From Symsagittifera roscoffensis (taxonomy: Eukaryota; Xenacoelomorpha; Acoela; Convolutidae): 64,000 nucleotides of DNA. The notes under the pieces were generated by a model, which was not told where the DNA came from, ran no database searches, and worked only from the letters and a program-made list of their open reading frames with translations. The stretch's first letter is position 1, and each line of letters opens with the position of its first letter. This document shows, in pieces, positions 56,688-64,000 of the stretch. A program made the position numbers and the translations under genes. Where the stretch lies: NCBI RefSeq assembly GCF_963678635.1, contig NC_087063.1, forward strand, positions 76,097,617 to 76,161,616. Reading direction: 5' to 3'.

Positions 56688-56829
56688 ATCCTGGAAATTA
56701 GCTCTTACTAAACCCCCTCTCGCCATCGGGCTTAATGGTTTATTAGCATCAATTTTCTCCGGATTAGAAGAACCAAGTCTTTGTGACAGCTCTCTTTGTA
56801 GTTTACTAGCGTTCAGATTCAATCCATGA
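56688..56829 (-). CDS. Candidate exon, unassigned
   Basis: A minus frame of ~47 codons with coding-like composition (NASKLQRELSQRLGSSNPEK, then IDANKPLSPMARGGLVRANF and QDL), ending at a good donor-like CAGGATTT^GTAAGT. The acceptor side is unclear. No family recognised. Confidence 0.28.
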
Positions 56830-57001
56830 AAAGTTCACTAGCATATAACAGTTCCGATTTTTGCAAAGTTTTCATCTCAAAATTCATAAACCAGGTCGCG
56901 ACGTTTCTCACCTTCTTTGCAAATGTTGTGTTATTTATAAAAACTTCATCTGATATACATTTTGAAGGCGTGGCTGAATGATGCTATCAGTAGCGTAGGG
57001 A

Positions 57002-57375
57002 GGGGGGGGGGGGAGGGGTCACTTTTTACTCAACCATGATAGCCAAAATTTCCACAGGGACCTTCCATTGGTACAGCAGCAATTTCTGACTGATCAACCC
57101 ACAATATTTTAGTGTTGATTTTGATTCTAACGAAACTCCATTGCTATTTCTTTAAGGCTGCAATTTCTAAAAGCAACATCAAAAACCAACGCCTTTCCTC
57201 TCAGGGATTCGACCCCTGCTGACCCAAAGGGTCCCCCTCTGTTCTATTTTGAGATATCCTTTTTTAACAACGGACACTAAATTTTTTCTAAAGCCGCCTT
57301 TGGCGTCAACTTATACTAATTTTGAGAGGCGAGCGCGCGCCGAAAAAACGCAATTTTTTGGTCAAAATTTTCCAA
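57002..57375. repeat. Piece of the GGATCT/GCGCGCGC repeat family, with G12 tract
   Basis: Starts at a G12 tract (57,002-57,013) and carries GGGATTCGACCCCTGCTGACCC, 'gccgcctttggcgtcaac' and GCGAGCGCGCGCCG, which match the 44-kb and 27-kb members (partly inverted). Confidence 0.5.
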
Positions 57376-57865
57376 TATGAGCATTCTAGGGCTTCAAACT
57401 TTTCAAAATGGCTCATCTAAAATTTTCTTTACAAAAATTTTCAAAAAAGCAACACCCCCGTCAAAAAATCTCAAGCACATCACTAGACGCTGTTCTTTGA
57501 ATATAATTGGGTTCAATCTGTATTTTATGCTTGCCCGCAATGCCAAGATTCAATGTGCTGTAAACAATTTAGCTATGACTTTCAATTTTTCTCATCAAAG
57601 GCAAGAAAAAAGCATGGGAACGAAGGGGAACGGGAGCCTGTAATAAACAAGAGGTGCAGCAAAGAATATAGTTTTCTTTGTTCTTAATGTCAAAAAGTAA
57701 TAGATCTCTTTTGATCTGATGCCTTTAATCAGAACCAGTCTCAGTGGCGGTCAAGGTTGGATTACGCAGCCAGGGGAACACAAAGGACTTCCTGTCAGGA
57801 ATTAAGAGAGTTCAGGGCAATCCTGAACATCCTGAACGTGATCTATCCAGGAAAACTACCAAGGT
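57376..57865 (+). pseudogene. Possible decayed coding fragments, unassigned
   Basis: 57,377-57,643 has ATG and 88 codons (RRCSLNIIGFNLYFMLARNA). 57,716-57,864 is a 49-codon frame without ATG but with a regular protein mix (NQSQWRSRLDYAARGTQRTS, then CQELREFRAILNILNVIYPG). No family recognised; probably element debris near the MULE relic. Confidence 0.22.
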
Positions 57866-58130
57866 GAAAAGATGAAAATTTGAAATTAAGAAGAACAGTG
57901 TCCAACGTTCGAGTCTCATTATATCAAACAATGCACAAATTCACTCATTGTATTCTTTCATTAAAAATGCAAAAAAATTGCATGGAGATCTTAAACAGGA
58001 GCACATCAGCGGTTTTCAGCGAAGAGTTGAATAGCTCGCATGTTGGTCATTTCCCTTGCGAGTAATTGGTCTGAATATTAACAAATAATTCTGGAACACC
58101 AGTCCTGGACACCTGCTAAGAGTCTTTACA

Positions 58131-58500
58131 GGCAGGGGTGGATCTAGGATTCTCTCGAGGAGGTGGGATTTTCAAAAAATTACAAAAATATCAGCAAAAA
58201 TACAAGAATATTTTTGAAAATGTTTGGAGAGTTTTGCCAATAATATTTGTTTATGGGCTGTTTTCTTTTTTAATTCAATATGCATTGGCACCCAAAATGT
58301 CGTTAATGAATTTTGGATTTTTTTGGCTACAAAAAAAGATTTGTTCGTCAGTAACCAAAGGGGAAATCAATTGGGTGTTTGGTGAACTCCTTTAATAGTT
58401 TCAGACACCTCGCCCCATCAAGAATCCGGCTCTGAGAAAAAAGGTGGTTTTGGAGTTTTTTTGTGATTTGGGAGTGCTCGGAAAGTCATATTGGTCAGCC
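58131..58500. mobile_element. GGATCT-ended element next to the MULE relic
   Basis: Starts CAGGGGTGGATCTAGGATTC, then CTCGAGGAGGTGG; an imperfect inverted counterpart (CACCTCGCCCC, AAGAATCCGGCTCTG) lies at 58,406-58,435. Then 'gatttgggagtgctcggaaagtcatattggtcagcc', shared with the 44- and 27-kb members. The plus frame 58,138-58,395 (KLQKYQQKYKNIFENVW and a hydrophobic stretch) is AT-driven and not called. It directly abuts the broken transposase, so it may have inserted into it. Confidence 0.55.
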
Positions 58501-59131
58501 TAAAAAAAGTTCAATGGTGCTCGTTTAGGAAATTCGATGTCGAGGCAGCTCAAAAGGCGAATACAGGTTTCCTCTTTTTTCTCTGGAACGAATGCATACA
58601 CAATAGGAATCAGAATTCTCTCGACTGATGCGTGGACGGTGTATATCTGAAAGAACACTCTAGGGGCCATAGAAAAGGTGCCATAGCAGAACCAATTATC
58701 AGCGTCACTGAGGAGATTGAGTCCTGGAAGAGTGGTGAAAAAGATTATTCGCTATGTATCATTAGGTTCAGAGTCAAAATGAAGAAAACCCTCGCCACTG
58801 TGTGTCACTTTTAGCAGGTCCGGTAGTTCAAAATCAGTTAAGGGTTTTGGTTCCAGCATTCTGGGCCGTTTTTCCTGTTTTACTCTGTTAAACGTCCTCT
58901 GGTTGTCAGAATAGCTCGGAAATACTGCTGCAGTCTCTCTGTTGATGTCTTTTTGACGGAAAAAATTGTTTGACGTGGCAGCTCATCTGCAACAAATGCT
59001 GTTGTTCTAAAAATTATCCCGAAATTTTTATTTTTCACTATCGACTGGATCGGTAAAATGACTGTGATTATTTCTGATAGTGACGTTATCTTGGAAAGTG
59101 CACAAACAGCCATTGCATTTAGATCAAACAC
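58500..59131 (-). pseudogene. MULE-type transposase, N-terminal half, broken
   Basis: The minus strand encodes the region before and into the DDE core of a Mutator-like (MULE, FLYWCH-associated) transposase, which cuts and moves its own DNA. Segment 1 (58,880-59,131): FRTTAFVADELPRQTIFSVK, then KTSTERLQQYF. After a frameshift near 58,900, segment 2 reads RVKQEKRPRMLEPKPLTDFE, LPDLL, FLHFDSE, RIIFFTTLPGLNLLSDADNW, FCYGTFSMAPRVFFQIYTVH, then ILIPIVYAFVPEKKEETCIR. This follows the family order 'PRQ...RR.R...P...P..L.DLELP...FL.YDS...RI.IFAT..NL.LL.....W..DGTF...P..F.Q.Y..HG......P..YA..P.K....Y'. Damage: the frameshift, an in-frame TAG at 58,752-58,754 and Tyr for the catalytic Asp of DGTF (58,683-58,685). 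The protein ends abruptly at 58,500, where another repeat begins. Confidence 0.85.
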
Positions 59132-59842
59132 ATCGCCGCAAAATTGAGGTTTTTGTTAGAATTCGATGTTTAAAATATGCGTATGCATCATGGACTAGCA
59201 TTTGGTTATAAGGATTTCATTTCTCATTACGAACTTGATGGCAATAAAATTACAATTATGACCTCTCCTGTTTACGTTTGGCAACATCGTCAAGCAAGCA
59301 ATAATTGTGTAGGTATAAGTAAATGATTTGAGTGCTGTGCTAATTTTGTCTCTATTATGCTGCTCAAAGTACTTTCTGATCTAATTGCTCAGTTGTGTGG
59401 CCTTATTGATTTAATCCTTCCTTTTGAGAGGTTATCAATTTGATCCGGTCAATAACTAGTGTGACAATTTTTTGGCAATTTTTGGACGATTTTGTCCGGG
59501 AATCAAATGTCTTGGACACTTTTTGCATTTTGGACTGTTTTTGCTGGGTCATAAAAGTCTGGGAATCAAATGGACTGACATGTCTGGAAGCATAAAATTT
59601 TTCCCTGTTTCTGGTCAATATTTTTGACTCTATAATGAACAACACTGACGACCAGTCCCGTCGAGTTGCTTTTTTTCACCACAAGGAACTTTTTAAAATT
59701 AACATTTCGCCCGTTGAAAAAAATTTTCAGGTCAACCAATTTCAATTGGCTAGCTCTGATTAAACATTGTTTCCAGATATTTTCGATAAAATTTCAAATT
59801 CTTGCTTTAATTTTGTTTTAAACAATATGAACTTTAATCAGT
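59132..59842. other. Spacer
   Basis: No supported gene. 59,450-59,590 has repeated 'gggaatcaaatg' and 'ttttgga' words; the minus frame 59,403-59,645 reflects this. Confidence 0.45.
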
Positions 59843-60296
59843 ATGCCTTAGAAAGTTATTCAAAAAATATTTCATTTTCAATTAATTTTTGCTGAGTTAA
59901 GGGGACAGGAAAACTGCAAATTTCTCAGTAATTAGAAAGATATTTCACCTTGAATTATTTATTGCTGAGTTTTTGGGGTCGGAAAATTACCAATTTGGAC
60001 AATTTGGGATACGTAATTTGCTTTACGACTAGTCTTGAAAATTAGGTGGTCGAATTAAAAAATTAAATTGCCGGGAGTTAGGATTTTATTTAATTTTGAG
60101 ATGCTATTAAATCAAATAGCTTGATTTCCTGTGCAGCCACATGCATGTTGATTTGGGCAATTTTGATAAAAAAAACTTAATTCAAGTCCGGACGAAAATG
60201 AATGTAACCTCCAGACAAAAGGGTTAATTGCGCTGTACCTTCTAAACTCTAGCCACTTAGCTGATGAAAAAAAAAACGAATTGGATTGACCATAAG

Positions 60297-60536
60297 TTAA
60301 TTTTTTCTGAACAAACGCAGAGAGATATTCTCAAATAAGTTGATAAAATTTGCCGGCATATTCGTCGTTTTGATGTCATATTCTGGATTATTGAACCAAT
60401 TTATGCCGTTTTTGAGGATCTTTTCCGGCTCAGTTTCAGTTTGCTTAGAGTTATTCAGAAAACTTTCTAACCAAAAACACATTGGAAAATCACCAACTTT
60501 GGTATGAAAAAAAAACCAAAAGTTTACTTGAGCCAT
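60297..60536 (-). CDS. Unassigned frame in the 1.6-kb unit (copy 1)
   Basis: 79 codons with ATG; protein-like mix: KVGDFPMCFWLESFLNNSKQ, then TETEPEKILKNGINWFNNPE and YDIKTTNMPANFINLFENIS. Identical at 61,917-62,156. No family recognised. It could form a multi-part minus-strand gene with the frame upstream (60,741-60,950). Confidence 0.28.
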   Translation of the reverse strand: MAQVNFWFFFHTKVGDFPMCFWLESFLNNSKQTETEPEKILKNGINWFNNPEYDIKTTNMPANFINLFENISLRLFRKN

Positions 60537-60740
60537 CGATTGATTTCCAAAAACTATCTCGCTCCGTGGTATTCATAAGTTGCCAACTCTTTTCATCCGT
60601 TTCAGTCCGGACCAAGCTTCAAACCATCAATTTGAAGATTTGTTATTTTCTTCAAACTATTAGTTTGAAGATTTTTTTATATCTCTATTCGCAGCTAAGA
60701 TTGACCTTAGTTAGCAACCTGTCTTAACGTTAGCTTAGGA

Positions 60741-60950
60741 TTATCTTTGGCATCTTATCTTTGGAACATGGGTGCTATCGAATGAATCGAACTTGAGAAT
60801 ACTTGAGTTTTTATTGAATACGGCTACCCAAGATATACCATCAGACTGGTATGAGAAGTTCCCATTAACTGGAAGGGCTAGAACATATGAAGATAATAAT
60901 GGCGAAATATACTGACCGGAACAATAAAACGCACCAATTCCTGTAATCAA
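60741..60950 (-). pseudogene. Possible adenain-like cysteine protease fragment (copy 1), weak
   Basis: The frame follows an acceptor-like TTGATTACAG and contains YVLALPVNGNFSYQ, then SDGISWVAVFNKNSSILKFD and SFDSTHVPKI. The spacing 'xGxHW[V/L]A.........FDS[F/Y]' is that of adenain/Ulp1-type proteases such as those in Polinton/Maverick elements, but the catalytic His position is Ser and the Cys half is not seen. Identical copy at 62,361-62,570. Chance resemblance is quite possible. Confidence 0.22.
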
Positions 60951-61916
60951 ACCTGAAGTAACCGAGTCACTAGCGTTGAGAACCCCAAAGAAACTTCTCC
61001 GACAGAATAGTTAAAACTTAGAAATGCATCACAACTTAGATTTGCATATTTCGAGCATTAAACTGAGAAAAAGGAATGGCAAAAACAAACAGTGTTTGAA
61101 TGGAATAAATATTCCATTTTCTTCGAAAGTAGGAACAATGAAAAATATTTTCAAAAAAGAAAAAAGTTTATAATCGAAATATACTTTGAAAAGACACTGG
61201 TCCATCAGCCATAAATTCGATGAAAATGTAGTTTAGGTGTAAATTTTTCACAACTCTGGAAATCCAAAATCCATCTAACTTTGTTAACTTTGGAATTAAT
61301 CAAGTGCATCAAAAAAACATCAACATTTTTGAACGAATACAAAAAAGAGCAACAGCTTACAAATACTCTAGAAAATCCTGTTGGAGTTAGGAAGTAACTG
61401 TAATTTGGGGGACTTAGCGAACCGAGCTAACTTTACTACAAGATGATAAGTACTACAAGATGATGCCTTAGAAAGTTATTCAAAAAATATTTCATTTTCA
61501 ATTAATTTTTGCTGAGTTAAGGGGACAGGAAAACTGCAAATTTCTCAGTAATTAGAAAGATATTTCACCTTGAATTATTTATTGCTGAGTTTTTGGGGTC
61601 GGAAAATTACCAATTTGGACAATTTGGGATACGTAATTTGCTTTACGACTAGTCTTGAAAATTAGGTGGTCGAATTAAAAAATTAAATTGCCGGGAGTTA
61701 GGATTTTATTTAATTTTGAGATGCTATTAAATCAAATAGCTTGATTTCCTGTGCAGCCACATGCATGTTGATTTGGGCAATTTTGATAAAAAAAACTTAA
61801 TTCAAGTCCGGACGAAAATGAATGTAACCTCCAGACAAAAGGGTTAATTGCGCTGTACCTTCTAAACTCTAGCCACTTAGCTGATGAAAAAAAAAACGAA
61901 TTGGATTGACCATAAG

Positions 61917-62156
61917 TTAATTTTTTCTGAACAAACGCAGAGAGATATTCTCAAATAAGTTGATAAAATTTGCCGGCATATTCGTCGTTTTGATGTCATA
62001 TTCTGGATTATTGAACCAATTTATGCCGTTTTTGAGGATCTTTTCCGGCTCAGTTTCAGTTTGCTTAGAGTTATTCAGAAAACTTTCTAACCAAAAACAC
62101 ATTGGAAAATCACCAACTTTGGTATGAAAAAAAAACCAAAAGTTTACTTGAGCCAT
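61917..62156 (-). CDS. Unassigned frame in the 1.6-kb unit (copy 2)
   Basis: Exact repeat of the frame at 60,297-60,536. Confidence 0.28.
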   Translation of the reverse strand: MAQVNFWFFFHTKVGDFPMCFWLESFLNNSKQTETEPEKILKNGINWFNNPEYDIKTTNMPANFINLFENISLRLFRKN

Positions 62157-62360
62157 CGATTGATTTCCAAAAACTATCTCGCTCCGTGGTATTCATAAGT
62201 TGCCAACTCTTTTCATCCGTTTCAGTCCGGACCAAGCTTCAAACCATCAATTTGAAGATTTGTTATTTTCTTCAAACTATTAGTTTGAAGATTTTTTTAT
62301 ATCTCTATTCGCAGCTAAGATTGACCTTAGTTAGCAACCTGTCTTAACGTTAGCTTAGGA

Positions 62361-62570
62361 TTATCTTTGGCATCTTATCTTTGGAACATGGGTGCTATCG
62401 AATGAATCGAACTTGAGAATACTTGAGTTTTTATTGAATACGGCTACCCAAGATATACCATCAGACTGGTATGAGAAGTTCCCATTAACTGGAAGGGCTA
62501 GAACATATGAAGATAATAATGGCGAAATATACTGACCGGAACAATAAAACGCACCAATTCCTGTAATCAA
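62361..62570 (-). pseudogene. Possible adenain-like fragment (copy 2), weak
   Basis: Exact repeat of the frame at 60,741-60,950, with the same His-to-Ser change. Confidence 0.22.
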
Positions 62571-63073
62571 ACCTGAAGTAACCGAGTCACTAGCGTTGAG
62601 AACCCCAAAGAAACTTCTCCGACAGAATAGTTAAAACTTAGAAATGCATCACAACTTAGATTTGCATATTTCGAGCATTAAACTGAGAAAAAGGAATGGC
62701 AAAAACAAACAGTGTTTGAATGGAATAAATATTCCATTTTCTTCGAAAGTAGGAACAATGAAAAATATTTTCAAAAAAGAAAAAAGTTTATAATCGAAAT
62801 ATACTTTGAAAAGACACTGGTCCATCAGCCATAAATTCGATGAAAATGTAGTTTAGGTGTAAATTTTTCACAACTCTGGAAATCCAAAATCCATCTAACT
62901 TTGTTAACTTTGGAATTAATCAAGTGCATCAAAAAAACATCAACATTTTTGAACGAATACAAAAAAGAGCAACAGCTTACAAATACTCTAGAAAATCCTG
63001 TTGGAGTTAGGAAGTAACTGTAATTTGGGGGACTTAGCGAACCGAGCTAACTTTACTACAAGATGATAAGTAC

Positions 63074-63461
63074 CCCGACTCAAGTTTGTTATGTTTCGAC
63101 CGTCTCAACCGAATTCAGGCATCTTTAGATTTTCAAATAACTTGAGTTATCCCAATGTAAACGTCATAATTTATGCTTTTTGGATAGTTATTCAGGATGC
63201 TTTTTTTATCAGATTGAAATGATTGGAACTTTTTGAAATTTGAATGCTTTATAGAAATGAACTATTTTCCAACCAACTTTTTTAAACTTATGGATACTCT
63301 AGTTTGCAATGATACTTAATGCATGCTCTTTACTCAAAAAACATATTTAAAAAAATTAATGTTTGAAAAAAAATTTGGTTTTGACTCTTTTTGATTATTT
63401 AGTTTTGACTTACCGCGGGACGATTCGTGATGGCGGTATGTGTCGACAATTTATTCGGTCA
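63074..63461. other. AT-rich spacer
   Basis: Nothing recognised. Confidence 0.5.
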
Positions 63462-63513
63462 AGCACTGACATGTGCTCGACTTTAAAAGTCGAAACGTAA
63501 AGTAAACTTTACG
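63462..63513. repeat. Three consecutive small hairpins
   Basis: AGCACTGACATGTGCT (5-bp stem), CGACTTTAAAAGTCG (7-bp stem) and CGTAAAGTAAACTTTACG (8-bp stem) follow one another within 52 bp, then CCCGGG. Confidence 0.75.
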
Positions 63514-63861
63514 ACCCGGGTAAGAAAATATAGGAACATACACTTTCTGATACTCATGAAAAAGGGACGAATGTTCACCTGACATACGTGGCTACTCACA
63601 AAACAACTTTCAGACCACATAGAAACCTAATTTCAAACAATAATTTTACAACTTCCAAATTCAAAATTGGGATATATATCGAATTGATTTTTTGACCCGC
63701 TTCAGAAAGAAAGTGTGAGTCGTGTGCAAATAGAAGAAAGTTTGCAAAAGACGAACTTGATCAAAATGTCTCAATTCCAACAAAAAAAAAGATCAACAAC
63801 AAATGGCCAGAAGAAAGTAGGTTTTCATGGCTCACTGGTATTGGCAACAAAGGATAAAACG
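63514..63861. other. Spacer
   Basis: No gene recognised. Confidence 0.45.
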
Positions 63862-63925
63862 AAATGAGACTGCTCATACTAGGAGGAACCCTCAATGTCC
63901 AGACTTTTTAAAAACTTTTGACTAG
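63862..63925 (+). mobile_element. HINE-like hairpin-end fragment (copy M)
   Basis: GAGACTGCTCATACTAGG, then GGAACCCTCAATGTCCAG and ACTTTTTAAAAAC, a decayed start of the family. Confidence 0.5.
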
Positions 63926-63947
63926 TGTTCACTATAGCAAAAATGAC

Positions 63948-64000
63948 ACAAGGTTTGAGGTTTTGAGGTTTTTTAATAAACCCCAAAAGGTTTGAGGTTT
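63948..64000. repeat. GGTTTGAGGTTTT short repeat at the window edge
   Basis: 'aaggtttgaggtttt' occurs twice around a small inverted pair (GGTTTTTTAATAAACC). Runs off the window. Confidence 0.7.

Larger units (their letters stand above)
59843..61453. repeat. 1,611-bp tandem duplication, copy 1
   Basis: Starts ATGCCTTAGAAAGTTATTC and ends CTACAAGATGATAAGTAC. Offset to copy 2 is 1,620 bp, with TACAAGATG-type junction bases between (61,454-61,462). I saw no differences between the copies. The left ~190 bp and a piece at 61,098-61,137 look like very diverged HINE-like sequence ('tatttcacctt..', 'ccaatttggacaatttggga'; TTCTTCGAAAGTAGGAACA). Confidence 0.93.
61463..63073. repeat. 1,611-bp tandem duplication, copy 2
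   Basis: Identical by eye to 59,843-61,453, then continues into unique sequence at CCCCGACTC. Contains the same two minus frames (61,917-62,156; 62,361-62,570). Confidence 0.93.

Noticed and set aside
57180-57230. tRNA-like GATTCGACCCCTGC
   Set aside because: Resembles a T-arm (TTCGA), but no acceptor stem or anticodon arm can be drawn. It belongs to a dispersed repeat that also occurs at 44.26 kb.
60482-60727. 81-codon plus frame
   Set aside because: Partly encodes the short TTGAAGATTT direct repeat and overlaps a better minus frame.

Overview
This window looks like AT-rich, gene-poor DNA from an invertebrate metazoan; I cannot name the species. The evidence is long AT-rich spacers, pyrimidine-rich ...TTTTCAG-type acceptor-like sites, one GPCR exon ending at a GTGAGT donor, relics of animal transposable elements (MULE, BEL/Pao, and a retroelement pol type that I associate with marine invertebrates), and a 200-bp run of N typical of a scaffold gap. 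I find no bacterial operon, rRNA, tRNA or CRISPR array. Almost every open frame is short, and many open with a non-ATG codon, so most are chance frames.

Layout. 0-1.2 kb: minus-strand pre-RT part of a retroelement pol with a one-base frameshift, followed by a GAGCTC-rich minisatellite. 1.7-3.1 kb: a local three-copy repeat. 4.8-6.5 kb: two inverted copies of the dominant ~540-bp dispersed repeat and a fold-back element. 7-10.7 kb: short tandem repeats, a perfect 25-bp-stem hairpin and further dispersed copies. 12.3-14 kb: a shrunken BEL/Pao-like relic (integrase tail, DUF5641-like end, possible gag piece) on the minus strand. 14.3-20.87 kb: a tandem duplication of a ~3.28-kb unit that carries a purine-rich minisatellite and a decayed minus-strand coding region. 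21-26 kb: small unassigned frames and diverged repeat copies. 29-34 kb: two MITE-like elements and two tandem dispersed-repeat copies. 37-40 kb: a direct-repeat pair. 42.9-44.3 kb: another intact dispersed copy and a TIR element. 45.3-47.5 kb: a compositionally distinct island without a clear gene. 47.7-47.9 kb: an array of palindromic 10-mers. 52.6-53.3 kb: the only convincing host-gene exon (class A GPCR, TM1 to the start of TM3), ending ~480 bp before the N gap. 58.5-59.1 kb: a broken MULE transposase. 59.84-63.07 kb: an apparently identical 1,611-bp tandem duplication. 63.46 kb: three consecutive hairpins.

The main theme is one repeat family seen about 15 times as full copies or fragments. 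It has a hairpin at each end, an asymmetric (terminal versus subterminal) inverted repeat, and insertion between two A's (T^T on the other strand). Those features match Helentron-derived non-autonomous elements (HINE/DINE-1 type). No autonomous partner (Rep/helicase) is visible here. I found no defence system or other new multi-gene system. The most interesting material is the repeat architecture and the unexplained decayed ORF inside the 3.28-kb unit.
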